From Streptomyces lycii (GTDB lineage: Bacteria; Actinomycetota; Actinomycetes; Streptomycetales; Streptomycetaceae): a DNA stretch of 54,462 nucleotides. The translations under genes and the position numbers were made by a program. The notes beneath the pieces are model-generated. The model saw only the letters and a list, made by a program, of their open reading frames with translations. It had not been told where the DNA came from and did not search any database. Numbering within the stretch: position 1 is the first letter of the stretch; every line of letters starts with the position of its first letter. The DNA lies in the NCBI RefSeq assembly GCF_009735685.1, contig NZ_WHPN01000431.1, forward strand, positions 1 to 54,462. The letters run 5' to 3'. Below, piece by piece: positions 45,203 to 54,462 of this stretch.

Positions 45203-47230
45203 ATGTCCAGCGACGGCGTACGCCCGCAAGGCCCAGGCGACGGCGCCGGCCCAGGCCGTGCCCCCCGTGCCGGGCGGCGGACCGCAGACACCGGCGGTTC
45301 CCGCGCGCGACGGCTCCGGACCGGCCTCACGCTCGCCCTCACCGGTGCCCTGCTCGCCGGATGCGGCGGCAGCGACGACGACGCCGGGGAAACGGTGCCG
45401 CCGGACATCGCCGCCACCACCCGCGAACACGTCCGCGACGGCGGCACCGTGCGCTGGGCCGTCGACACCGTCCCCGCCACCCTCAACACCTTCCAGGCCG
45501 ACGCGGACGCGACCGGCGACCGCATCGCCGAGGCCGTGCTGCCCGTCCTCTTCACCCTCGACCGGCTCGGCCGCCCGCACCTCAACGGCGACTATCTGAC
45601 CTCCGCCGAGGTCGTCGAACGGGAACCCGAGCAGGTCGTCGTCTACCGGCTGAACCCCGACGCCGTCTGGAGCGACGGCCGGCCGATCGGCGCCGCCGAC
45701 TTCCGCGCCCAGTGGAAGGCCCTCAGCGGCAAGAACCGCGCCTACTGGACCGCTCGCAACGCGGGCTACGAACGGATCTCCGGGGTGGAGGCCGGGGAGA
45801 ACGAGCACGAGGTGCGCGTCACCTTCGCCGATCCGTACGCCGACTGGCGGGCCCTGTTCACCCCGCTCTACCCGGCCTCCGTGATGAGCAGCCCGGACGC
45901 CTTCAACGACGGGGCCCGCAAGACGCTGCGGGCCACGGCCGGACCGTTCACCGTCAAGGGGCGGGACGACAAGCGGGGCACCGTCACCCTGGTCCGCAAC
46001 CCCCGCTGGTGGGGGGAGAAGGCCAAGCTCGACCGGCTCGTCCTGCAAGCCGTGCCCGACGAGAAGCGGGTGGCCGCCCTCGCCGAGGGGAAGCTGGACG
46101 TCGCCGCGATCAACCGGCCGGGCCTGGAGCGGATCCGCAGCGTCGCCGGCCGGAAGGACGCCCGCTCCGCCGCGCTCCGCGAGATCTCGGTGCGCCGGTC
46201 GATGGCCCCGTCGTACACACAGCTCGCGCTGAACGGCGCGGAGGGTCCGCTCGCCGACGACCGGGTGCGCCGCGCGGTGGCCCGGGCGATCGACCGCAAG
46301 GCCCTGGCCGAGGCGGTGCTCAAGCCGCTCGAACTGCCGGCCGGGCCGCTCGGCAGCCATGTGCGGATGGCCGGGCAGCAGGGCTACAAGGACGCCAGCG
46401 CGGCACTCGGCGAGCAGGACGCCGGGGCGGCCCAGGCGATGCTCGCCGAGGTCGGCTGGGAGCGGGGCACGGTGGCCGCGGACGGCGGCACGGGCAACGC
46501 CAAGGCCGACGAGAAGGCCGATGAGAAGGCCGACGAGAAGGCCGACCAGCAGGCAGATCAGCAGACAGACCAGCAGGCGGACGAGAAGCCCGACGAGCGG
46601 GTGGCGGAGAAGAAGAAGGAGGAGCGGCGGGGCGACGGCCGGGACGACACGGGCGCCGGGAACACCGGCCGTGAGGCCCGCCTCGCGAGCGCCAACCTGC
46701 TCCGCAAGGACGGCGAGCCGCTCGCGCTCGACTTCGTCCTGCCGTCCGGCCCCGGCAGCGAGCCGCTGCGCACGGTGGGTGACCGGATCGCGCAGCAGCT
46801 GGAGGCGATCGGGATCCACACCGACATCCGGCAGGTGGAGAACGTCAGCTACTTCCGGGACCACATCGCCTCGGGCGACTACGACCTGGCCCTCTACTCC
46901 TGGCCGGTCACCCCCTTCCCGGCGACCGACGCCCGCCCGATCTTCGCCAAGCCGCGCCCCGCTCCCGACGGCTCGCTGACCGTGGAGCAGAACTACACCC
47001 GCGTCGGCACCGACCACATCGACCAGCTGTTCGAGCAGGCGGCGACCGAGCTGGACGAGGGCGCCTCCCGGGAGCTGCTGAACCGCGCGGACGCCCGGAT
47101 CTGGGCGGTCGCCGGAGCGGTGCCGCTGTTCCAGCGGCCGCAACTGGTGGCCACCGACCCGGACGTGGTCAACGCCGGCGCCTTCGGCTTCGCCACACCG
47201 CGCTACCAGGACATCGGCTTCCGGCGCTGA
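45203..47230 (+). CDS. ABC transporter family 5 solute-binding lipoprotein with charged repeat insertion
   Basis: This 675-residue SBP family 5 (peptide/nickel/oligosaccharide binding) protein has an N-terminal Arg/Gly-rich extension and then a signal with lipobox LLAGC near residue 53, so it is probably lipid-anchored. Family landmarks are GGTVRWAVDTVPATLN, YRLNPDAVWSDGRPI and DRVRRAVARAIDRKALAE. Residues ~434-465 are a highly charged insertion of eight KADE/QADQ-type tetrapeptides, followed by an RVAEKKKEERRGD stretch, not expected in this fold. No permease genes adjoin it directly; typA follows. An oppABCD operon starts 3 kb downstream. The ATG at 45203 follows GGAGG. Confidence 0.9.
   Translation: MSSDGVRPQGPGDGAGPGRAPRAGRRTADTGGSRARRLRTGLTLALTGALLAGCGGSDDDAGETVPPDIAATTREHVRDGGTVRWAVDTVPATLNTFQADADATGDRIAEAVLPVLFTLDRLGRPHLNGDYLTSAEVVEREPEQVVVYRLNPDAVWSDGRPIGAADFRAQWKALSGKNRAYWTARNAGYERISGVEAGENEHEVRVTFADPYADWRALFTPLYPASVMSSPDAFNDGARKTLRATAGPFTVKGRDDKRGTVTLVRNPRWWGEKAKLDRLVLQAVPDEKRVAALAEGKLDVAAINRPGLERIRSVAGRKDARSAALREISVRRSMAPSYTQLALNGAEGPLADDRVRRAVARAIDRKALAEAVLKPLELPAGPLGSHVRMAGQQGYKDASAALGEQDAGAAQAMLAEVGWERGTVAADGGTGNAKADEKADEKADEKADQQADQQTDQQADEKPDERVAEKKKEERRGDGRDDTGAGNTGREARLASANLLRKDGEPLALDFVLPSGPGSEPLRTVGDRIAQQLEAIGIHTDIRQVENVSYFRDHIASGDYDLALYSWPVTPFPATDARPIFAKPRPAPDGSLTVEQNYTRVGTDHIDQLFEQAATELDEGASRELLNRADARIWAVAGAVPLFQRPQLVATDPDVVNAGAFGFATPRYQDIGFRR
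46502..46597 (+). repeat. 12-bp coding repeat in lipoprotein gene
   Basis: Eight tandem 12-bp units (AAGGCCGACGAG and variants) encode KADE, KADE, KADE, KADQ, QADQ, QTDQ, QADE, KPDE in frame. Confidence 0.95.
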
Positions 47231-47636
47231 CGGCGGCCGCGCCGTACCGGCCGGCACCGGCCGACCGTCCCGGGCGAGGCGTCCCGGCCGTGCCGTCCCG
47301 GGCGTGCCTCCCGGGCGTGCCGTCCCGGTGTTCCGGACGTTCCGGGGCACACCGGGCGGCCCCGGGCGTCACCGGCGCCCCGCGCATCCCGGGTGTCCCG
47401 CCGGCCGCTGACCGACCCCGTACCCGGGTGTCCCGCCGCCTCCCGGCCCGGCGCCCCGCCGGCCGGCGCGGGTCCGGCCGCCGAGCGCTGCCCCGGCGGC
47501 CGATGCGCCCCGGCGTGCCGCCGCACCGTACGATGGGATAAGGCCGAGGCGTGGTCCGACGTGACTGAGCCGCCCGGCAGGCGCGCGTGCCGGACCGTAC
47601 GTGACGTCAACCACGATCCACGGGAGAAGCCCCGCA
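47231..47636. other. Intergenic region before typA
   Basis: About 400 bp. From 47260 to 47330 there are degenerate 13-bp CGTGCCGTCCCGG/CGTGCCTCCCGGG units. A GGGAGA sequence precedes the typA GTG. No gene or clear terminator was found. Confidence 0.6.
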
Positions 47637-49511
<1,875 letters not shown>

Positions 49512-49535
49512 CGCGGCACCGGTTGGGCGCCGCCG

Positions 49536-49577
49536 CACCGGTTGCCGCCGCCCGCACGCGGGCGGCGGCAACCGGTG
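49536..49577 (+). terminator. Strong terminator hairpin after typA
   Basis: A nearly perfect ~19-bp stem beginning CACCGGTTGCCGCCGCC and closing with its reverse complement, with a tetraloop-sized loop, 24 bp after the typA stop. Confidence 0.92.
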
Positions 49578-50250
49578 GCCCCGGGGGCGGACGGAGACAC
49601 GGCGCCCGGAATGTCCGGTAAGCTGACGCGGGCCCGGCATCGGGATGCTTTCGCCGGTTGGCGGGGTCACACCGCACGGGAGCGTTCCGGACACTCCCGC
49701 CCGGTGCGTCACGGCACACCGTCCAGGCCGTCTCGTGCGAACGGGCCGTTCCGGCTACGTCATGTGGCCGACCGCGGAACCGCCCGCCGCCGTGCGGCGT
49801 CGTGAGCAGTGTCCGAAAATGCTGTTCTACGCGCGTCATCAGCGCTACGCTCCCAGCGAGCCGCGCAGGTGCGGGCCCGGAAACCGGGCCGCTCGCACCC
49901 CGCTCGCCGACGCAACCGCTTTTCCCGGTGCGGCGTCCGATATTCGAACGCTCTTCCCCGATAGATGGGTAACACGTCCGTTTCGCAACCATCTATATCG
50001 GATCGTTTTGTCCGGATTTTGGAAGAAGTGAACATCAGGTGTGATCGAACCGCAACCAAAAGAGTGTGGCCGGGTCGCACCGCATGGGCTGATAGTTGGA
50101 GCCAGTAGAGCTCGGGTCAACGGGTCATGCGCTGTGGGGAGCGCCGGCTCACGAGCGACCGGGTGCCGGCTGCAGCTGTCAGGGGTGTCAGCGCACGCGA
50201 CCGGCGCCCTTCCATGTAGTGGCTTTGGAACTCCTGAGGAGGGCACACCC
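49578..50250. promoter_or_regulatory. Long leader/promoter region of the opp operon
   Basis: A 673-bp gene-free region. From about 49935 to 50110 it is clearly less GC-rich than the rest of the window. It contains an inverted repeat ATAGATGG/CCATCTAT (49961-49968 and 49989-49996). GGAGG precedes the oppA ATG. The promoter or operators of the oligopeptide permease are expected here; exact boxes could not be assigned. Confidence 0.5.
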
Positions 50251-51864
50251 ATGCGCGGTGCCAGAAGTGCCAAGTGGGTTGCGGGTGCGATCGTGGTGGC
50301 GATGGCCGCGACGGCCTGCGGTGGCGACAGCGGTGACGACAAGAAGTCGGCCTCCGGCAAGCCGGAGGGCTACGTCTCCATCGAGGTCGGTGAACCGCAG
50401 AACGCACCACTGCCCTCGGACACCAACGAGAGCAACGGCAGCTACATAGTCAAGGCGCTCTTCACCCAGCTGCTCGAGTTCGACGACAAGGGCGAGATCG
50501 TCTACCTCAACGCCGAGTCGGTCGAGACCGAGGACTCGAAGACCTGGACGGTCAAGCTGAAGGACGGCTGGACCTTCCACAACGGTGAGAAGGTCACCGC
50601 CCAGTCCTACGTGGACACCTGGAACTTCGCGGCCAATGTCAAGAACAACCAGAAGAACAGCTTCTGGTTCTCCGACATCAAGGGCTACGAGGACGTCCAC
50701 CCCGAGAAGGGTGACCCCAAGGCCGAGGAGATGTCCGGCCTGAAGGTCGTCGACGACCTCACCTTCACCGTCGAGCTGTCCGAGCCCGTGCCGTACTTCG
50801 AGTACAAGCTCGGCTACACCACCTGGGCCCCGCTGCCCAGCGTCGCCTTCGACGACCCGAAGAAGTTCGGTGAGAAGCCGATCGGCAACGGTCCGTACAA
50901 GTTCGAGAAGTGGAACCACAACAAGCTGTTCCAGGTCGCCAAGTACGACAAGTACAAGGGCGAGGACAGCGCGAAGAACGAGGGCATCCAGTTCAAGAAC
51001 TACTCGACGCCCGAGGCCGCGTACCAGGAGCTGCTGTCCGGCAACGTCGACATGGTCCGCCAGATCGGTGCCAAGGACCTGCCGAAGTACAAGCAGGACC
51101 TGGGCGACCGCGCGATCGAGCAGCCGTACGCCGCGGTGCAGAGCATCGTCCCGGCCTTCTACAGCAAGCCCTTCAAGGACGTCGACCCGAAGGTCCTCCA
51201 GGGCCTGTCGATGGCGATCGACCGCGAGACGATCGCGAAGACCGTCATGAACGGCACCCGTGAGGCCGCCACCAGCTTCACGCCGCCGCAGGTCCAGGGC
51301 AACCAGGACCTCGACATCCCGAGCCTGAAGTTCGACGCGAAGAAGGCCAAGGAGCTCGTCGAAGAGGGCGGTGGCGTTCCGGGCAACAAGATCTGGATCC
51401 AGTTCAACGCCGACGGCGGCCACAAGGAATGGGTCACGGCGGTCTGCGAGAACATCCGCCAGAACACCGGCGTCGAGTGCATCCCGGACTCCAAGCCGGA
51501 CTTCCAGACCGACCTGGACCTGCGTGACGCCAACAAGGTCAAGGGCATGTACCGCGGTGGCTGGGTCGCGGACTACCCGCTGAACGTCAACTTCATGCGG
51601 GAGCTTTACCACTCCAAGGCCGAGGCGAACAGTGGTCGCTTCAACAACAAGGAGATCGACGCCCTGATGGAGAAGGGCGACCACGCGAAGACCCTGGAAG
51701 AGTCGATCAAGCTCTACCAGGAGGCCGAGCAGGTCATGGCCGAGGAGATGCCGGCGTTCCCGATCTTCAACTACAAGATCAACGCTGGTTACGGCGAGGA
51801 CGTCGAGAACGTCAACGTCGACTGGCACGGCGACCTCGTGGTCAGCGAAGTCACCACCAAGTAG
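50251..51864 (+). CDS. oppA: Oligopeptide ABC transporter substrate-binding lipoprotein
   Basis: This 537-residue SBP family 5 lipoprotein has a signal peptide with a probable lipobox around AATAC (Cys near residue 24), then a Gly/Asp/Lys linker. The mature domain has family 5 landmarks: WTVKLKDGWTFHNGEKVTAQ near residue 100, PIGNGPYKFEKW, and GLSMAIDRETIAKTVM. The lysine-rich, moderately GC-biased codon use is typical of a highly expressed SBP. It would bind oligopeptides outside the membrane and deliver them to OppBC. The ATG at 50251 follows GAGGAGG. It lies 135 bp before oppB with a paired-hairpin region between them. Confidence 0.94.
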   Translation: MRGARSAKWVAGAIVVAMAATACGGDSGDDKKSASGKPEGYVSIEVGEPQNAPLPSDTNESNGSYIVKALFTQLLEFDDKGEIVYLNAESVETEDSKTWTVKLKDGWTFHNGEKVTAQSYVDTWNFAANVKNNQKNSFWFSDIKGYEDVHPEKGDPKAEEMSGLKVVDDLTFTVELSEPVPYFEYKLGYTTWAPLPSVAFDDPKKFGEKPIGNGPYKFEKWNHNKLFQVAKYDKYKGEDSAKNEGIQFKNYSTPEAAYQELLSGNVDMVRQIGAKDLPKYKQDLGDRAIEQPYAAVQSIVPAFYSKPFKDVDPKVLQGLSMAIDRETIAKTVMNGTREAATSFTPPQVQGNQDLDIPSLKFDAKKAKELVEEGGGVPGNKIWIQFNADGGHKEWVTAVCENIRQNTGVECIPDSKPDFQTDLDLRDANKVKGMYRGGWVADYPLNVNFMRELYHSKAEANSGRFNNKEIDALMEKGDHAKTLEESIKLYQEAEQVMAEEMPAFPIFNYKINAGYGEDVENVNVDWHGDLVVSEVTTK

Positions 51865-51939
51865 TACGCCCGCGGTTCACTCCGCAACCGGCCACTCCCC
51901 GCCGACGCCGCGACCCGGCCGGCGCGGGCCAGGCACCCG

Positions 51940-51980
51940 GGGGCCGTTCCCGTCACCGTGGAACGGCCCCCTGGGGCCGT
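51940..51980 (+). promoter_or_regulatory. Overlapping alternative hairpins between oppA and oppB
   Basis: GGGGCCGTTCC (51940-51950) pairs perfectly with GGAACGGCCCC (51960-51970). Part of the latter, ACGGCCCC (51963-51970), also pairs perfectly with GGGGCCGT (51973-51980), which ends 10 bp before the oppB ribosome binding site. The two stems are mutually exclusive. They could act as a partial terminator, an mRNA stabiliser or a translation control element. Confidence 0.65.
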
Positions 51981-51999
51981 CTTTACCAATGGAGGAAAC

Positions 52000-52929
52000 A
52001 TGGGGCGCTACGTCGTGCGACGACTGCTCCAGTCGATCCCCGTGTTCATCGGGGCAACCCTGCTGATCTTCCTGATGATGTACAGCCTGCCCGGTGACCC
52101 GGTGCGGGCACTCTGGGGAGAGCAGTCCGTGGACCCGGCGCAGATCGCCGCGATGAAGAAGGACCTCGGGCTGGACCTGCCGCTCTGGCAGCAGTACTGG
52201 AACTACTTCATCGGGCTGTTCCAGGGCGACTTCGGGACCCAGATAGCCAGCGGGCGTCCGGTGTCCGAGGTGATCGGTGAAGCCCTCCCGGTCACCATCC
52301 GGCTGGCCCTGTTCGCCTTCACCTTCACCACGCTGGCGGGTATCTCGCTCGGCGTGCTGGCGGGCCTGCGCGCCGACCGGCTGTTCGACCGCGGGATGCT
52401 CTTCTTCACCCTGCTGCTGATCTCCGTGCCGTCGTTCGTCCTCGGTTACGTGGCGCAGTTCGTGTTCGCCTTCAAGCTGGACCTGCTGACCCCCACCGTG
52501 CAGGACTCGGAGGCATTCGGGGACCTGCTGATGCCCGCCGTCGTGCTGGGCTCGCTGTCGCTGGCCTACGTGGTCCGGCTGACCCGGACCTCCATCGTGG
52601 AGAACCTGCGCTCCGACTACATCCGCACCGCCATCGCCAAGGGCCTGCCGCGCCGCCGTGTCATCGGTGTCCATCTGATGCGCAACTCGCTGATCCCGGT
52701 CGTGACCTTCCTCGGCACCGACCTCGGCGCGCTCCTCGGCGGAGCGGTCATCACCGAGGGCATCTTCAACGTCCAGGGCGTCGGCAACCTCGTCTACGAC
52801 GCGCTCTTCCGCCGCGAGGGCTCGACCGTGGTCGGCATCGTCACCCTGCTCGTCATCATCTACCTCGCTGTCAGCCTGATCGTCGACCTGCTTTACGCGG
52901 TCCTGGACCCGAGGATCCGTTATGTCTGA
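52000..52929 (+). CDS. oppB: Oligopeptide ABC transporter permease (OppB type)
   Basis: This 309-residue inner-membrane protein has an N-terminal segment YVVRRLLQSIPVFIGATLLI and about six transmembrane helices. The cytoplasmic EAA-like loop, YIRTAIAKGLPRRRVIGVH, contacts the ATPase. The start region and GDPVR motif are typical for OppB/DppB. The ATG at 52000 follows GGAGG; an upstream in-frame start at 51958 would lie inside the hairpin. It overlaps oppC by 8 bp. Confidence 0.95.
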   Translation: MGRYVVRRLLQSIPVFIGATLLIFLMMYSLPGDPVRALWGEQSVDPAQIAAMKKDLGLDLPLWQQYWNYFIGLFQGDFGTQIASGRPVSEVIGEALPVTIRLALFAFTFTTLAGISLGVLAGLRADRLFDRGMLFFTLLLISVPSFVLGYVAQFVFAFKLDLLTPTVQDSEAFGDLLMPAVVLGSLSLAYVVRLTRTSIVENLRSDYIRTAIAKGLPRRRVIGVHLMRNSLIPVVTFLGTDLGALLGGAVITEGIFNVQGVGNLVYDALFRREGSTVVGIVTLLVIIYLAVSLIVDLLYAVLDPRIRYV

Positions 52930-53878
52930 CGTGACCGAAGCCGCCCGCGTACCCGCAGCCGCACCCGACCTGGAGAAGAACGCCCCGGCCGGCACCGAGT
53001 CCGGTCCCGTCGGCAAGCCGCGCAGCCTGTGGTCGGACGCCTGGCACGACCTGCGGCGCAATCCGCTGTTCGTGGTGTCCGCGATCCTGATCTTCTTCCT
53101 GCTCGTCATGGCCGCCTGGCCGGGGCTGTTCACCAGCGTCTCGCCGCGGCACGGCGATTTGTCGACGCACTACCTCAAGTCCCCGGAGTACGGCCACCTG
53201 TTCTCCCCGGAGTGGCTCGGCTACGACGCCCAGGGCCGCAGCATCTACGCGCGCGTGGTGTACGGGGCCCGCGCCTCGGTGATCGTCGGCGTCGCGGTGA
53301 CCCTGCTCGTCACGGTCCTCGGCGGGCTGTTCGGCATGGTCGCCGGCTACTTCGGCGGCTGGCTCGACAGCATCCTGTCCCGGATCCTCGACACGTTCGC
53401 CGGTGTGCCGTTCCTGCTCGGCGCCATGGTCGTGCTCAACACCTTCGACGTCCGCACCGTCTGGATCGTCGTGCTGGCGCTGGCCTTCCTCGGCTGGACG
53501 CAGATCGCGCGTGTCACCCGCGGCTCGGTGATCACCACCAAGCAGGCGGACTACGTCCAGGCCGCCAAGGCGCTCGGCGCGGGCACCGGCCGCATCCTGC
53601 TGCGCCACATCCTGCCGAACGCCGTCGCCCCCGTGATCGTCGTCGCGACCATCGCCCTCGGCGGTTACATCGCCGCGGAGGCCAGCCTGTCGTACCTCGG
53701 CATCGGCCTGTCCGAACCGACCGTGTCCTGGGGCATCGACGTCTCCGCCGGCAAGGACCAGCTGCGCAACGCGCCGCACGTCCTCCTCGCGCCCGCGGTG
53801 ATGGTCTCCATCACCGTGCTGGCGTTCATCATGCTCGGCGATGCGGTCCGCAACGCCCTCGATCCCAAGCTGCGCTGA
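52922..53878 (+). CDS. oppC: Oligopeptide ABC transporter permease (OppC type)
   Basis: This 318-residue inner-membrane protein starts with a cytoplasmic ~40-residue Ala/Pro-rich region and the OppC_N pattern WHDLRRNPLFVVSAILIFFL. The core domain has GYDAQGRSIYARVVYGARAS, the EAA-like loop YVQAAKALGAGTGRILLRH, and the family end block NALDPKLR. About six transmembrane segments are visible. It overlaps oppB by 8 bp and lies 11 bp before oppD, so translation is coupled. It pairs with OppB to form the translocation channel. Confidence 0.96.
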   Translation: MSDVTEAARVPAAAPDLEKNAPAGTESGPVGKPRSLWSDAWHDLRRNPLFVVSAILIFFLLVMAAWPGLFTSVSPRHGDLSTHYLKSPEYGHLFSPEWLGYDAQGRSIYARVVYGARASVIVGVAVTLLVTVLGGLFGMVAGYFGGWLDSILSRILDTFAGVPFLLGAMVVLNTFDVRTVWIVVLALAFLGWTQIARVTRGSVITTKQADYVQAAKALGAGTGRILLRHILPNAVAPVIVVATIALGGYIAAEASLSYLGIGLSEPTVSWGIDVSAGKDQLRNAPHVLLAPAVMVSITVLAFIMLGDAVRNALDPKLR

Positions 53879-53889
53879 GGGAGGCGTAC

Positions 53890-54462
53890 GTGACCACCAT
53901 CGACAAGACCGAGGCTGTTCCCCAGCCGCGCTCCGGCGACGCCGACAGCGGCCCGCTGCTCGACGTCCGCGACCTGCACGTCGAGTTCCACACCCGGGAC
54001 GGCGTCGCCAAGGCCGTCAACGGGGTCAACTACTCCGTCTCCGCCGGCGAGACGCTCGCCGTCCTCGGCGAGTCCGGCTCCGGCAAGTCCGTGACCGCCC
54101 AGGCCATCATGGGCATCCTCGACATGCCGCCGGGGAAGATCCCGAAGGGCGAGATCTTCTTCCGCGGCCAGGACATGCTGAAGATGTCCGGTGAGGAGCG
54201 GCGGAAGATCCGCGGCGCCAAGATGGCGATGATCTTCCAGGACGCGCTGTCCTCGCTCAACCCGGTGCTGACCGTCGGCTACCAGCTCGGCGAGATGTTC
54301 CGCGTCCACCAGGGCCTCTCCCGCAAGGACGCCAAGGCCAAGGCCGTCGAGCTGATGGAGCGGGTGAACATACCCGCGGCGAAGCAGCGGGTGAACGATT
54401 ATCCGCACCAGTTCTCCGGCGGCATGCGGCAGCGCATCATGATCGCGATGGCGCTGGCCCTG
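53890..54462 (+). CDS. oppD: Oligopeptide ABC transporter ATP-binding protein (OppD type), partial
   Basis: The first 191 codons of an OppD/DppD-type ATPase run to the window edge. Walker A is GESGSGKS near residues 57-64, the Q-loop region is FQDALSSLNP, and the signature is FSGGMRQR near residue 177. Walker B and the C-terminal peptide-transporter domain lie outside the window. The GTG at 53890 follows GGGAGG and has a ~20-residue N-terminal extension before the ABC core (LLDVRDLHVEF). It energises import through OppBC; an oppF-type partner is expected downstream. Confidence 0.95.
   Translation, partial: MTTIDKTEAVPQPRSGDADSGPLLDVRDLHVEFHTRDGVAKAVNGVNYSVSAGETLAVLGESGSGKSVTAQAIMGILDMPPGKIPKGEIFFRGQDMLKMSGEERRKIRGAKMAMIFQDALSSLNPVLTVGYQLGEMFRVHQGLSRKDAKAKAVELMERVNIPAAKQRVNDYPHQFSGGMRQRIMIAMALAL

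Noticed and set aside
49645..50031. 128-codon plus-strand open frame between typA and oppA
   Set aside because: It lacks a ribosome binding site, has no recognisable domain, and runs through the AT-richer leader region with irregular codon use.

Overview
The window reads as a chromosomal segment of a Streptomyces-like actinomycete. GC content is very high with strongly GC-biased third codon positions, GTG and occasional TTG starts are common, and starts are preceded by GGAGG-type ribosome binding sites. The gene families (YchF, TypA, an Opp importer, an Sdh1-type succinate dehydrogenase, a SpoIIE-type phosphatase, LuxR/LAL and GntR regulators, many secreted hydrolases) fit that group. Names come from reading translations and motifs only; no database search was run.

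Layout. 1-2 kb: a DUF6542-like membrane protein divergent from ychF. 2.4-7.1 kb: a pectin locus with an AraC-type regulator, a secreted PL9-like lyase and a secreted PL1 pectate lyase. 7.4-10.4 kb: a membrane-anchored hypothetical protein, a GNAT acetyltransferase and a PEP-mutase/isocitrate-lyase-like enzyme. 10.7-14.0 kb (minus): a four-gene cassette with a WXG-like small protein and a T7SS-type secreted protein. 14.3-16.8 kb (minus): a secreted GH51 arabinofuranosidase interrupted by an in-frame TAG. 17.7-19.6 kb: a TPR-like regulator and a small acidic protein. 19.7-26.3 kb: an ABC1/UbiB-type kinase, then a tightly overlapping terpenoid operon: ispG, polyprenyl synthase, ispH, class I terpene cyclase. 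27-30.5 kb: a giant LAL regulator. 30.8-33.4 kb: a small secreted HExxH protein divergent from a secreted subtilase. 33.6-34.9 kb: a HutC-type GntR regulator divergent from a small SPOR-like protein. 35.5-38.8 kb: a stand-alone HATPase and a PAS-GAF-SpoIIE-HATPase phosphatase. 39-40.3 kb (minus): a LacI-type regulator broken by two frameshifts. 40.4-44.6 kb (minus): an Sdh1-type operon and a small upstream protein. 45.2-54.5 kb: a lipoprotein solute-binding protein, typA, then oppABCD, with oppD cut by the window edge.

The strongest biological unit is the terpenoid operon. It carries its own copies of the last two MEP-pathway enzymes beside a prenyl synthase and a cyclase, so it can be read as a self-supplying terpene pathway of unknown product. 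The most striking structural feature is pervasive short tandem repetition. It fills intergenic gaps (16-, 29- and 35-bp minisatellites, several with CCGTACGG) and also appears as in-frame hydrophilic insertions or tails in at least six otherwise conserved proteins: the ABC1 kinase, IspG, IspH, the LAL regulator, the LacI-type protein and the typA-upstream lipoprotein. Two loci appear inactivated or contain sequence errors (GH51, LacI).
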